A stretch of 46,594 bases of DNA from Phycisphaera mikurensis (GCA_022730455.1 DZDI01000003.1:9702-56295); one strand, 5' to 3'; counted from the first letter of the stretch, positions 31,568 through 40,548 are shown. The notes: generated from the sequence alone by a model not told the origin. A program made the numbers and translations.

Positions 31568-33001
31568 TTATTCTACATTCCTGTATTCTTCCGGCAGATG
31601 CGTATGGGACTGCGGAAGAATGGATTTTACCTCAGCCATGGCGACCATCGGCAGATACCGACAGAAGAGTAAAAACAAGGTAAAAAAGAGCCCGAAGCTA
31701 CCGGCAAACATGCCAATGTCGATAAGGGTCGGCGAATACATATGCCATGCGGACGGCAGAAAATCACGAGAGATCGATGTGACGATAATACTGAACCGCT
31801 CGGTCCACATGCCGAAGAGAGCCAGCAAAGCAATCGGAAGCGACAGCCACCAGGTTGTGCGGGCCTTTTTGAACCACAAGGCCTGTGGGATCACGCCGTT
31901 GCAGAACATCATGGCCCAGCCCATCCACCAATAGGGACCAAACTCACGGTTATAATAGGCGAACCGTTCGTAGATATTGCCTGCATAATAGGCAGTGAAA
32001 AATTCTATCAGATAGATGTAGAGAACGATGGATGAAAGCAAGAGCATAAGCTTGCCGAGATTATCCATGTGCCGTTCGGTAATCAGGTCCTTGAGGCCGA
32101 AAAGATGGCGCGCAGGGATCGCTAGGGCTATGACGGTGGCAAAACCGGAAAAAATTGCGCCTACGGTGAAATACGGAGGGAAGATGGTCTCATGCCAGCC
32201 AGGAATTTGGGAGACGGCAAAGTCGGTGCTGACGGTGGAGCTTACGGCAAGCACCAAGGCGCAGGCCAAGCCGCCCATGATGATCATTCCGCGATCATAT
32301 ATTTTCCAATGCCGGGCGGAGCCGCGCCATCCCAAGGCGAAGATGCCATAAAGCGTATGACGGGTGCGGGTTTTGGCGCGATCGCGAAGCGTGGCCAAAT
32401 CCGGCACCATGCCAAAATACCAGAATAAGAACGAAAACGTGCTGTAGGTACTCACAGCCAGCGCGTCCCAGAGCAGCGGGCTGTAGAAATTAGGCCAATC
32501 GCCCATGATGTTGGGATAGGGGATGAGCCAGTAGGCGAACCACGGACGACCCACATGAATGGCCGGATAGATGCCAGCACAGAGTACGGAAAAGACGGTG
32601 GTGGCTTCCGCGAAACGGTTGATGCCGGTACGCCAGCGCTGACGGAACATGAGGAGTACGGCGGAGATCATGGTACCGGCATGGGCGATACCCACCCAGA
32701 AGACGAAATTAATAATATCGAACGCCCAAGCGTTGGGAGAATTGTTGCCCCACACGCCGACGCCGGTAAATACCTGATAGGCAATGGTGAGGAACAGCAG
32801 GCACAACAGCATAAGGGAGATGGTGAAGCACACGTACCATATTTTCGGCGCATGCCGCGCTTCTGGCGTGGCACATACGATTTTGGTGACGGCATGATAG
32901 GTGCCTTCACCGGTAACCAAAGGCTGGCGATTGGTGCAATCCTCGGCCGTATTATCGTAGCCGGTGTCCAGTCTTCCCTGAGGTATCTCAATCGTCGTCA
33001 T
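31568..33001 (-). CDS. actC: Alternative complex III subunit ActC (NrfD/PsrC-like)
   Basis: Polytopic NrfD/PsrC-family quinol-interacting subunit of alternative complex III, 477 residues from ATG 33001. About ten hydrophobic helices are visible after a soluble N-terminus of about 60 residues. Recognisable strings include FWVGIAHAGTMISAVLLMFRQRWR and PSAWHMYSPT, both typical of ActC. It is the presumed site of quinol oxidation. A TTG at 33046 would extend it by 15 residues but lacks support; TAGGATG precedes the chosen ATG. It lies 47 bases downstream of actB. Confidence 0.94.
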   Translation of the reverse strand: MTTIEIPQGRLDTGYDNTAEDCTNRQPLVTGEGTYHAVTKIVCATPEARHAPKIWYVCFTISLMLLCLLFLTIAYQVFTGVGVWGNNSPNAWAFDIINFVFWVGIAHAGTMISAVLLMFRQRWRTGINRFAEATTVFSVLCAGIYPAIHVGRPWFAYWLIPYPNIMGDWPNFYSPLLWDALAVSTYSTFSFLFWYFGMVPDLATLRDRAKTRTRHTLYGIFALGWRGSARHWKIYDRGMIIMGGLACALVLAVSSTVSTDFAVSQIPGWHETIFPPYFTVGAIFSGFATVIALAIPARHLFGLKDLITERHMDNLGKLMLLLSSIVLYIYLIEFFTAYYAGNIYERFAYYNREFGPYWWMGWAMMFCNGVIPQALWFKKARTTWWLSLPIALLALFGMWTERFSIIVTSISRDFLPSAWHMYSPTLIDIGMFAGSFGLFFTLFLLFCRYLPMVAMAEVKSILPQSHTHLPEEYRNVE

Positions 33002-33048
33002 ACTTGCGTCACATCCTAGCGAAGCGGTCGGCTTCCTGTACTCCAATA

Positions 33049-36000
33049 CTACATACTGCCCAGATCCGGCAACGCGCTGGGCGGAATCGCCGGATTAGGA
33101 TTAGAAATTTTCGGCAGATAGGTGGTTCGCGGCTTCGTGAAAAGCATATCGTTGAGCAAACCGTAGCTGCGCGACTGATTTCGCAGTATCGCGACCTTTG
33201 ATGTCTTATCCAATATATCACCAAACACGATGGCTTGGGCGGGGCATGCCTGCTGGCAAGCCATTACAATTTCACCATCGCGGATACGCCGATTCTGACG
33301 TTCCGCCGTGACGCGGGTAAGTTCAATGCGCTGGATGCAATAGGTACATTTCTCCACCACCCCACGCACGCGAATGCTTACTTCCGGATTCCGCTGCATC
33401 GCGACCAGATCATTCATGGGTTTACGAAGCAAATTGGGTTCATAAAGGTTCTGTAACGTGCCGCTGTTGTAGTCCAAAAAGTTGAAGCGGCGGACTTTAT
33501 ACGGACAATTGTTCATACAGTAGCGGGTACCGATGCAGCGGTTGTACGTCATCTGATTCAGACCATCGGCACTGTGACTCGTTGCCCCTACAGGACAAAC
33601 CGCTTCACACGGGGCATTTTCACATTGCATGCACATGACCGGCTCATGTACCGATTCGGGCCGGGTAAGATCCGGCCCGCGGAAATAACGGTCGATACGC
33701 ATCCACTGCATCTCTCGACCCATAAGCACCTGTTCCTTACCGACGATGGGAATATTGTTTTCGGCCTGGCACGCCACCACACAGGCTCCGCAGGCTACGC
33801 AGGCGGTGAGATCGACCGACAGCCCCCACTGGTAGCCGGTATTGTAATGATGCTCATCCCACAAATTAACGGCTGTCTGGCGTTTATGCCCTAGCGATGG
33901 ATTGACCTGCAACTCTTTGAAAGTCGCCATATGCACAAGCTGGGGGATGCGCTCAGCGATGGTTTTTTCACCTGCAATGCCGATGACAAAATGGTTTTGC
34001 GTGGTGGCTAGCTGGTAGGTCTCATTGGTTGGCTTAATCTGGGCCACCGCCATATCCATATGAGTCGTGGGTCGCAATTGGTAGACATCAAAGCCCGTCC
34101 CTGTACCCACCACGCCGGATTTGGTGCGGCCGTAACCGTAGGGCAGAGTCAGGGAATGCTCCGGCTGGCCGGGCAAAGCGTAGACGGGCATTTTGAGCGT
34201 GCGTCCATCGACGGTAATTTCGATCATCTGCGGTTGATGACGACTCAACCCCATTGCCAGCGCGGTATTAGGATTGATCATGGCGGCGTTATCCCAGGTG
34301 AGCCGCGTCATAGGATCAGGTAGTTCCTGAAGCCAGCCGCTGTTGGCCCAGCGCCCATCGTACATTTTGGTATCGTGACGGAAGACGACTTCCATTTCGC
34401 CGGTTTTGAGTTTTACATTGGCAGCGGCGTGCAGCGCTGCCGCGAGAGCCGTGGCCAAACCGGCTGCGTGAACCCGCGCGGGCACGGGAGTAAAGGCGGT
34501 ACCTTCAATATAGCCGTCAAACAGGGCCTTTTTCCATTTCCACTGACTGGATTTAATATTCAGGGCATCTTGCGCAATCTGGTAGCCAGTCAGATGCGGC
34601 TCACCGTTGAGTATCGCGACCACTTCGGCCGGGCTTTTGCCGTTGAAGATCGGCTCAATCATCGGCTGAACGATCGATATGGTGCCGTCATAGGTGCGGG
34701 CGTCGCCCCAGTTTTCCAGGTAATGACTTTCAGGCAGGTGCCAGTCGCATAGAGCTGAGGTTTCATCGTCGTAATCGGCCAGATGGATGCTGGTGGGCAC
34801 TTTGGTCAGCGCGGCGGCAAAATTAATATCGACCGGAGCGGTAAACACCGGATTACCGCCAAGAATCACAAGCGTTTTAACCTTACCCGTGTTCATGGCG
34901 TCGGTTAATTCGGAGATGGCCTGGACATAAGTTTTACGTCCGGCATCCTGAACGTCATAGTACTTCACGGTTCTACCGGTACCGCCCAAGGCATCGTTCA
35001 ATATGGCGGCCAGAGCGTGGACCACAGGTGGCTGGTGATGGCCGACGGTGATAACCGACTGTCCCCGATGGGCGAGCAAATCGGCGGCCATGGCGCTGCA
35101 GAGTTTGGCGTCATAACCCACCGGTGCGGCGGGCATCGTCGGCAGATCACAGGGCAGATTCAGGCCCTGCTTTTTCAATTCTGCCGCCAGCATGGCCACC
35201 GCAATGACAATATCCTTGCCTGCCATCGACATACGATGATTCATGTTTTCGGCTTGCGAACCGGTAATGGTAAAAGTGGATTCAATCGCATAGAACCGAT
35301 TCATCGTTTTGGCCAGAGCGCCGGTGGTCGGGTTGGTCATCCGACGCCCATCGGCGAAATCACGGGCCAATTTCACCGATAGCGGGTCGCCGACAAACAT
35401 GTCAAAATCAATGCTGAGAATAATCTGGGCGGCATGAAGGTCCGGAACTGCCCGCAGCGGCTTGCCAAAAGCCATCTGCAAGCCCATCCGATCGTTGTCA
35501 AACGAGATAGGCTCGTATTCCAACCACTGCATCTGCGGAAGCGTCTTTTGGAATTTTTCGCGCATGTAGCGAAGGCTGGGCGACGAATAGGCTTGTGAAA
35601 GTACGGCCACACCGGCGCCGCCATCTTTCCTGGCGTCGGCCCATTGGCCCTTCCAAAAGGATTGGAACGTCACCCAGTTGCTGTCGATGAATTTGCCACT
35701 GGCCCGCTGAACAACGCCTCTGGCGCGATCGGGGTCGTAGATGGTCATGATGCTGGCTTGGTCATACGAGTCGCTGCCGCCGCGATTCATTGGATGCGAA
35801 GGATTGCCATCGACCTTGATGGGGCGGCCATCATAACTGGTGACCATTAACCCCTGACCGATTCCGGAGATATCCATGGAGGTGGTGTATTGCACCGGAA
35901 CGCCGGGATCGCGATTGGCGGGGCGGTGGGCATAGGGAGCCAAGTCCTGCACTGGGTAGCGTCGACAGCCAGCCAAACCCGCCAGAGCGAATGAGGCGCC

Positions 36001-36162
36001 CATGAGTTTGAGAAAGCGGCGACGATCGCCGGAAAGAAATTCCGATGCGCGCGAGGGAAATTCACGTTCAATGATGGCGGTGAATTCCGGCGTCCCGGCT
36101 AGCTCTTCCAAGCTTTGCCAGTAATGGCGCCCGACAGCAAACTTTTCAGTTAACGATGACAT
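33049..36162 (-). CDS. actB: Alternative complex III subunit ActB (molybdopterin-like plus iron-sulfur)
   Basis: Large periplasmic iron-sulfur subunit, 1037 residues from ATG 36162. The N-terminus is an extended twin-arginine signal typical of this family (ELAGTPEFTAIIEREFP, then RRRFLK at 47-52) ending in LAGC, so it may be lipid-modified at C66. Residues about 90-720 resemble the molybdopterin oxidoreductase fold, which in ACIII carries no cofactor. The C-terminal part is ferredoxin-like with several cysteine clusters (CVACGACVVACQAENN, CMQCENAPCEAVCP, CIGTRYCMNNCPYKVRRF, CTYCIQRI and CQQACP), consistent with three [4Fe-4S] and one [3Fe-4S]. It overlaps actA by 13 bases, which points to coupled translation. 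Confidence 0.96.
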   Translation of the reverse strand: MSSLTEKFAVGRHYWQSLEELAGTPEFTAIIEREFPSRASEFLSGDRRRFLKLMGASFALAGLAGCRRYPVQDLAPYAHRPANRDPGVPVQYTTSMDISGIGQGLMVTSYDGRPIKVDGNPSHPMNRGGSDSYDQASIMTIYDPDRARGVVQRASGKFIDSNWVTFQSFWKGQWADARKDGGAGVAVLSQAYSSPSLRYMREKFQKTLPQMQWLEYEPISFDNDRMGLQMAFGKPLRAVPDLHAAQIILSIDFDMFVGDPLSVKLARDFADGRRMTNPTTGALAKTMNRFYAIESTFTITGSQAENMNHRMSMAGKDIVIAVAMLAAELKKQGLNLPCDLPTMPAAPVGYDAKLCSAMAADLLAHRGQSVITVGHHQPPVVHALAAILNDALGGTGRTVKYYDVQDAGRKTYVQAISELTDAMNTGKVKTLVILGGNPVFTAPVDINFAAALTKVPTSIHLADYDDETSALCDWHLPESHYLENWGDARTYDGTISIVQPMIEPIFNGKSPAEVVAILNGEPHLTGYQIAQDALNIKSSQWKWKKALFDGYIEGTAFTPVPARVHAAGLATALAAALHAAANVKLKTGEMEVVFRHDTKMYDGRWANSGWLQELPDPMTRLTWDNAAMINPNTALAMGLSRHQPQMIEITVDGRTLKMPVYALPGQPEHSLTLPYGYGRTKSGVVGTGTGFDVYQLRPTTHMDMAVAQIKPTNETYQLATTQNHFVIGIAGEKTIAERIPQLVHMATFKELQVNPSLGHKRQTAVNLWDEHHYNTGYQWGLSVDLTACVACGACVVACQAENNIPIVGKEQVLMGREMQWMRIDRYFRGPDLTRPESVHEPVMCMQCENAPCEAVCPVGATSHSADGLNQMTYNRCIGTRYCMNNCPYKVRRFNFLDYNSGTLQNLYEPNLLRKPMNDLVAMQRNPEVSIRVRGVVEKCTYCIQRIELTRVTAERQNRRIRDGEIVMACQQACPAQAIVFGDILDKTSKVAILRNQSRSYGLLNDMLFTKPRTTYLPKISNPNPAIPPSALPDLGSM

Positions 36163-36878
36163 GTTTCGCAATCCGTTAATTGTTTGACACTTGGAATGTG
36201 ATATCTCTTCATGAGGTACTTACCGAGATTATGGGGCAGCATCTGGACCGTAAGCCCAAGATCGTTCGCCAGCTTCACCTTGTTTTTTCCGGTCCAATTT
36301 AAGTTGGTAACCTGATTGCGCGGGCGGAGAAATGGTGCGGGGTTGCGATGGCAATTCAGACACCACGCCATATTGAATGGCTTAGCTTGATACACCCGGG
36401 TCATTTCATTCACCTTGCCATGGCACACCAGACAACTGATACCAGCATTGATGTGGGCTTCATGGTTGAAATAGACGTAGTCGGGCAGGTCATCCACCTT
36501 GATCCATGGGATCGACATCCCCGCCAAACTCTTTTTACCGGTACCGTAGCTGTTGCGAACGGCTTGGAGTTCGCGGCTTTTAGAGGCAATGAGCGAATGG
36601 CAGTTAAGACACGTTTGGGTTGGCGGCAAGGCGGCGTAGGCTGCACGTGCCACATCGGTGTGGCAGTATTCGCAATTGATGCCTAATTTGCCGGCGTGGA
36701 GGGCGTGACTGAAGGGCACTGGCTGCCGGGGTGCGTAATTAACGTTTAACGTTCGGGCACTGCAGCCATAGGCGATGAGGATGACCAGATATATGGGGAT
36801 GATCAGGGTGGATACCACAAACACTTTCGTGAGCCAGTCTGACCATTTTGGAAACACAAAAAAAGGACGTTCGCTCAT
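36150..36878 (-). CDS. actA: Alternative complex III subunit ActA, pentaheme cytochrome c
   Basis: Multiheme subunit ActA, 242 residues from ATG 36878. One N-terminal membrane helix (about 16-38) is followed by five CxxCH motifs: CEYCH, CLNCH, CLVCH, CLNCH and CETCH, the last at the extreme C-terminus. This is the pentaheme type of ActA. It collects electrons from ActB and feeds ActE or the free cytochrome. It is the first gene of the respiratory operon; the candidate promoter lies about 130 bases upstream of the start. An 11-residue longer reading has no ribosome site. Confidence 0.95.
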   Translation of the reverse strand: MSERPFFVFPKWSDWLTKVFVVSTLIIPIYLVILIAYGCSARTLNVNYAPRQPVPFSHALHAGKLGINCEYCHTDVARAAYAALPPTQTCLNCHSLIASKSRELQAVRNSYGTGKKSLAGMSIPWIKVDDLPDYVYFNHEAHINAGISCLVCHGKVNEMTRVYQAKPFNMAWCLNCHRNPAPFLRPRNQVTNLNWTGKNKVKLANDLGLTVQMLPHNLGKYLMKRYHIPSVKQLTDCETCHR

Positions 36879-37013
36879 TTTACTAGCCGCAATCCTTAAA
36901 CAAGCCGCCACCTATTGGCCGGGCATTAATACGAGGCTCAAGCGACGACTTTCCAACAATCATCACAACGTCTCAAAAACCGAGATTGTGAAACTTTGCA
37001 CAAAGTCTGGACG

Positions 37014-37064
37014 GTGATGGTAGTATGATCCGCCAAAGTTGTCAAATGCATGCATCACCATCAC
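37014..37064 (-). promoter_or_regulatory. Candidate act operon promoter with flanking inverted repeat
   Basis: On the minus strand a perfect TTGACA (37040-37045) is 17 bases above TACCAT (37017-37022). The start would be near 37010, about 130 bases before actA. The box pair is enclosed by an 8-bp inverted repeat, GTGATGGT (37014-37021) and ACCATCAC (37057-37064), which overlaps the -10. A perfect ATGCATGCAT (37046-37055) touches the -35. Regulator binding is inference. Confidence 0.5.
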
Positions 37065-37342
37065 AACTACGCTCCCAAGCGAGGCGGAACCCGCAGTCAA
37101 ACCAGCGCCAAACCTCGCGGCGGCATTATGGCATGCATGGGGCAAAATTTCAATCATGTTTTTGAATTTTCTGAAATCTTTATGCCACCGCACCCAAGTC
37201 CAAGTGGCAGAGAAAAATCATCTTTGGGAACCCCGTCGCCCATGCACGATGGCCAAGTGACCGCCTCGCCCATGAAAACTTTTTAAGGTGAGCAAGTTTA
37301 AGCCATAAAACCAGCATGGTATATGATGCTCAGGCGTTGAAT

Positions 37343-37371
37343 TTGACACTTCCCTCATAAAAAACTATAGA
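37343..37371 (+). promoter_or_regulatory. Near-consensus sigma70 promoter of the aldo/keto reductase
   Basis: TTGACA (37343-37348), a 17-base spacer and TATAGA (37366-37371) make an 11-of-12 match. The start would be near 37378, giving a leader of about 60 bases to ATG 37441. This is the best promoter match in the window. Confidence 0.7.
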
Positions 37372-37440
37372 TGACTGCCGATGGATTGCTGCAAAAGGCG
37401 GCTAGGAGTCTGCCCAAGTAATAACTGGAGCTATGGTTAT

Positions 37441-38436
37441 ATGGATATGCGTCAACTGGGTGCTTCCGGCGTCAAAGTCACGCCGATTATTTTTGGTGCG
37501 TGGGCGGTCGGCGGATGGATGTGGGGTGGAGCGGATGATCAGCAATCGATCGACACCATCCGGGCGGCGATTGACGCAGGTGTCAACACCATCGATACCG
37601 CCGCGATTTATGGTATGGGCCACAGTGAAACGCTGGTGGGCAAGGCGATAGCCGGGCGCCCGCGCGATCAAGTGGTCATTGCCACCAAATGCGGAATGCG
37701 CTGGGACGACCCCAAAGCCGAGGGTATCGAGCCGTGGAATCAAAAAACGCCCGACGGCCAGGATGTGGTGGTGCGTAAAAATTCCAAACCGGCGAGTATC
37801 GCGTGGGAAGTTGAACAAAGCCTTAAGCGGTTGAACACCGATTACATTGATTTATACCAGATCCACTGGCCTGATACGTCAACCCCGCTGGAGGACTCGA
37901 TGGCTGCGATGGAAAAGTTGCGGGAGGCTGGCAAGATCCGGGCGATCGGCGTAAGCAACTACAATGTGCAGCAGATGCAGCAGGCCGGCAAAGTGGTGAA
38001 ACTGGCGAGCCTGCAGCCGCCCTACAGTGTTTTGCGGCGCGGTATTGAAAAAGAAATACTTCCCTATTGTCGCGACCATGATATTGGCGTGATGGTATAT
38101 TCACCATTGGAACGCGGCCTGCTGACGGGCAAGGTAACCGTCGACCGCAAGTTCCCTCCGGGCGACCATCGCGCTGAACATAAGCTCTTCACCGTGGATA
38201 GCCGTCGCCGCATCTTGACGGCATTGGAATCGATCCGCCCCATCGCAGCGAGGCACAAGGCGAATTTTGCACAGATCATCATTAATTACACCATACATGT
38301 GCCGGGCATCACGGCGGCATTGGTAGGTGCCAGAACGGTGGAGCAGGCGCAATCCAACGCCTTCGCCATGACGTTCACCCTGTCGACGGATGAACGGCAG
38401 GTGATTCGCGGGGCTTTTGACCCGCTGGTGGTCTGA
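37441..38436 (+). CDS. Aldo/keto reductase
   Basis: NAD(P)H-dependent oxidoreductase of the aldo/keto reductase superfamily, cytoplasmic, 331 residues from ATG 37441. Catalytic tetrad residues are visible: Asp and Tyr in NTIDTAAIYGMGHSE, Lys in VIATKCGMRW, and His in DLYQIHWPD. The opening MDMRQLGASGVKVTPI is family-typical. The C-terminal cofactor-binding part (VGARTVEQAQSNAFA) is intact. GGAG lies about eleven bases before the chosen start; an upstream in-frame ATG at 37381 would add 20 residues and leave almost no leader behind the strong promoter. Substrate unknown. Confidence 0.94.
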   Translation: MDMRQLGASGVKVTPIIFGAWAVGGWMWGGADDQQSIDTIRAAIDAGVNTIDTAAIYGMGHSETLVGKAIAGRPRDQVVIATKCGMRWDDPKAEGIEPWNQKTPDGQDVVVRKNSKPASIAWEVEQSLKRLNTDYIDLYQIHWPDTSTPLEDSMAAMEKLREAGKIRAIGVSNYNVQQMQQAGKVVKLASLQPPYSVLRRGIEKEILPYCRDHDIGVMVYSPLERGLLTGKVTVDRKFPPGDHRAEHKLFTVDSRRRILTALESIRPIAARHKANFAQIIINYTIHVPGITAALVGARTVEQAQSNAFAMTFTLSTDERQVIRGAFDPLVV

Positions 38437-38847
38437 TGGGCGTGGCCATTTTTTCGGGCAGCGACACCGGGCAAGCCCGGTGCTATATATGGGGGACATT
38501 GCCACGGGCGGTATATAGCCACCGGATTGCCGGTGGTTGACGCTTTGGCGGATAGCGGATGGACCGCGTGGTACGCCGGCGATTTCTCCGAGCACCTTTG
38601 GGTGCGCGGGTTTCCTCACCGCGTGGGCTTTTCGGGAAGTTCCGAGGAAACGCCGTAAATCGCCTGCTTTTCGATGATTTCACCTCCGTCCGGAAAAATG
38701 GCCACGCCCGGTCTGATCGCGGCTCGCCGCAGGGCTTGCCTAACCCGCGATGTGCTGGTATCACATGGCACACGGTGGAGACGATGTTCGGTCGTGATTC
38801 CCGGCGTTTCCAGTGGTCTGGCATCAAGCAAGAAGGAGTGTTTTCAC
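38437..38847. other. 411-base spacer with two GC hairpins
   Basis: No gene is supported between the aldo/keto reductase and the hemoglobin gene. It contains hairpin CACCGGGC/GCCCGGTG (38465-38482) followed by CTATATATGG, and hairpin CCACCGG-ATTG-CCGGTGG (38519-38536), with GGGCGGTATATAG between them. The first could mark the end of the reductase transcript, but there is no T-run. The ribosome site AAGGAG for the next gene lies near 38832. Confidence 0.5.
38465..38536 (+). repeat. Two adjacent GC hairpins with TATATA tails
   Basis: Hairpin 1 is CACCGGGC (38465-38472) with GCCCGGTG (38475-38482); hairpin 2 is CCACCGG (38519-38525) with CCGGTGG (38530-38536). The intervening strings GCTATATATGG and GGTATATAGCC are themselves near-complementary. 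Related in style, though not in tail, to the GGCTAAAC hairpins. Confidence 0.5.
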
Positions 38848-39315
38848 ATGCGGTATCAATCGATTCTACGCTCGGTACTCTCGACGGCAGTGCTTCCATC
38901 GGCCTTTGCGGCGGCGCTTTTTTTGGGTGGATGCGCCCAACCACAATCCAACATGTCAGCGCCGAGTCTCTACAGCCAGCTCGGTGGCGAAAAGGGAATC
39001 ACCACAGTGGTACACACCTTTTTGATCAACGTAAGCAAAGACCCGCGTATTAATGGCCGATTCGCGCATGCCAATTTGGCGCATCTTCAAATTGCGCTGG
39101 TCGATCAAATTGGCGAACTTTCCGGTGGACCGCAGGTATATACCGGGCCAGATATGTACCAAGCCCACAAAAACATGCACATCACGGATGCCGAGTGGAA
39201 GGCATTTATGCAGGATTTTTGCAACACGCTTAAACAGGAGCGCGTTGCCCCCTTGGCCCAGCAGGAACTGTTAGGCTTGCTGACGCCGATGAAGTCCGAC
39301 ATCGTGGGCCACTAA
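38848..39315 (+). CDS. Exported lipoprotein truncated hemoglobin
   Basis: A 155-residue group-I-type truncated hemoglobin with a lipoprotein signal: hydrophobic residues 7-28 and lipobox LGGC (C29). The globin core has the GG turn (LYSQLGGEKG), the DPRI segment and the proximal histidine H107 in the expected QAHKNMHI context. The B10 tyrosine that usually stabilises bound oxygen appears to be Leu59 (TFLINV), so ligand chemistry may be unusual. Truncated hemoglobins are mostly cytoplasmic; here the protein would be anchored outside the inner membrane. Start ATG 38848 with AAGGAG upstream. The RnfC/RnfD-like pair follows on the same strand after 135 bases. Confidence 0.88.
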   Translation: MRYQSILRSVLSTAVLPSAFAAALFLGGCAQPQSNMSAPSLYSQLGGEKGITTVVHTFLINVSKDPRINGRFAHANLAHLQIALVDQIGELSGGPQVYTGPDMYQAHKNMHITDAEWKAFMQDFCNTLKQERVAPLAQQELLGLLTPMKSDIVGH

Positions 39316-39450
39316 TCCAGTCATTGGTCGTGGGACTCTTAACTGATGGGCAGTTGCAGACGATTAGATTAAAGACGGTCTGGGCGCCCGGGTGGGTCGT
39401 CGTTGGATGGCCGCTCGCCTGAAGTGCGCGATCGCATAAAATGGCGCACG

Positions 39451-40548
39451 ATGCAATCAATTACTCACCGATTTTTGCCACTGCTGAACCCGATGGTGGG
39501 AGGCATTTATTTGGGCCCGCCGGGTTGGAAGTTGTCGGCGATTCCGCCAGCACCGGCGGATAATGCACCACCGTCTTTGGAGCGGCCGACCAATCGGTTG
39601 GAAATGCTCGCCTATCTGAATAACATCGCTTTGCAGCCAACCCATCCTCAAATACGGGCTTTGGTTGCACAGATCAATGCCATTGGCGACCGGCAGGTTA
39701 GCAAACTCATCATAAGTGGATTATCGCTGGTTCCCGAGTCACGCATCGGAGCCATTTGCGCCCAACTGGACGCCGAGGCCATTGTGGCCGCGATAGAACT
39801 TATCGCGCAGGTATTTTCGTCACCGCCAACGCTCCTGGTCTTTGACCGGAGTGATCGCCGCGATTTGCGTTCTCTGCTTCGTATGGCACGCAAGCGCTGC
39901 CGATTGCTGGGCCTGGTGACACGCTATCCAGCGGCGCATCCCGCGGTTCTGGCGCGGATTACAAGCGGTTGCCGCGCCGTGGATCCCGTAGACGAGGGGA
40001 TAGTGTCGGTCGATCTGCTCTCGTGCCTGCTTCTGGGCCGGGCGTTGCAAAACCGTGCGCGTTCTTCGCACCGTCCGGTGCAGATTTTCACCACCGGCCA
40101 TGTTCCGCGCGTGATATGGGCTGCCATTGGTGCACCGGTACACGATATTTTTCTACAGGCTGGCATTGACCCGGGGGCGATGCAATGTATTGCCAATGGC
40201 ATGCTCGCCGGCAGAGAATTAAATCTATCGACCGCATTGATGCAATGGGATATTGAGACGCTTGCCCTGCGTCCATTTCCAAAATTGGAAGTGGCGGTGG
40301 ATTGCATCCGGTGCGGTTGGTGCGTACAGAGCTGTCCTACGGCTATTAACCCAGCCGCGCTCTATGCATCGCAACGCCTGCATGAAGGGGTAGCGCTGGC
40401 GGACCGGCGCGATTCATTGGCGTGCATTGATTGCGGTTTGTGCAGCTATATCTGCCCGTCGCGGCTGCCCTTGTCTGCATCCATCGCAGAGATGCGCAAC
40501 CAGATAGAATTTAACCTGGTATCGGCGGCCGGAGGCTCATCGATATGA
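39451..40548 (+). CDS. RnfC-like iron-sulfur protein with degenerate flavin region
   Basis: A 365-residue RnfC homologue. The opening NPMVGGIYLGPP corresponds to the family GGIH-PP motif. The central region aligns with the RnfC flavin/NADH domain, but the conserved NGAECEPY string is SGLSLVPES here, so the electron-entry site may be lost. The C-terminus keeps two full [4Fe-4S] motifs, CIRCGWCVQSCP (about 285-296) and CIDCGLCSYICPS (about 325-337), in the order and spacing of RnfC. No membrane helix. The start is placed at ATG 39451; TTG 39403 is an alternative, and neither has a good ribosome site. It overlaps the next gene by ATGA, so the pair is translationally coupled. Genuine RnfC is about 440 or more residues. 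Confidence 0.82.
   Translation: MQSITHRFLPLLNPMVGGIYLGPPGWKLSAIPPAPADNAPPSLERPTNRLEMLAYLNNIALQPTHPQIRALVAQINAIGDRQVSKLIISGLSLVPESRIGAICAQLDAEAIVAAIELIAQVFSSPPTLLVFDRSDRRDLRSLLRMARKRCRLLGLVTRYPAAHPAVLARITSGCRAVDPVDEGIVSVDLLSCLLLGRALQNRARSSHRPVQIFTTGHVPRVIWAAIGAPVHDIFLQAGIDPGAMQCIANGMLAGRELNLSTALMQWDIETLALRPFPKLEVAVDCIRCGWCVQSCPTAINPAALYASQRLHEGVALADRRDSLACIDCGLCSYICPSRLPLSASIAEMRNQIEFNLVSAAGGSSI

Larger units (their letters stand above)
36879..37440. other. 562-base divergent spacer with two promoters
   Basis: This lies between actA (minus) and the aldo/keto reductase (plus). It contains the candidate act promoter (37017-37045) and the candidate aldo/keto reductase promoter (37343-37371), the octamer GCATGCAT twice (37048-37055 and 37131-37138), and an 8-bp inverted repeat around the act promoter. 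Nothing else was recognised in 37065-37340; open frames there are short and not protein-like. Confidence 0.6.

Noticed and set aside
33002-33046. TTG start for actC and TTG 36171 for actB
   Set aside because: ATG codons a few residues downstream give family-typical starts and better spacing to ribosome sites.
36879-37440. Possible RNA gene in the act spacer
   Set aside because: No RNase P, tmRNA, 6S or tRNA signature was found; only promoters and short repeats can be supported.
38483-38944. Minus-strand and plus-strand frames in the spacer before the hemoglobin gene
   Set aside because: They overlap hairpins and each other, show Arg/Pro/Ala-rich composition and have no recognisable domain.
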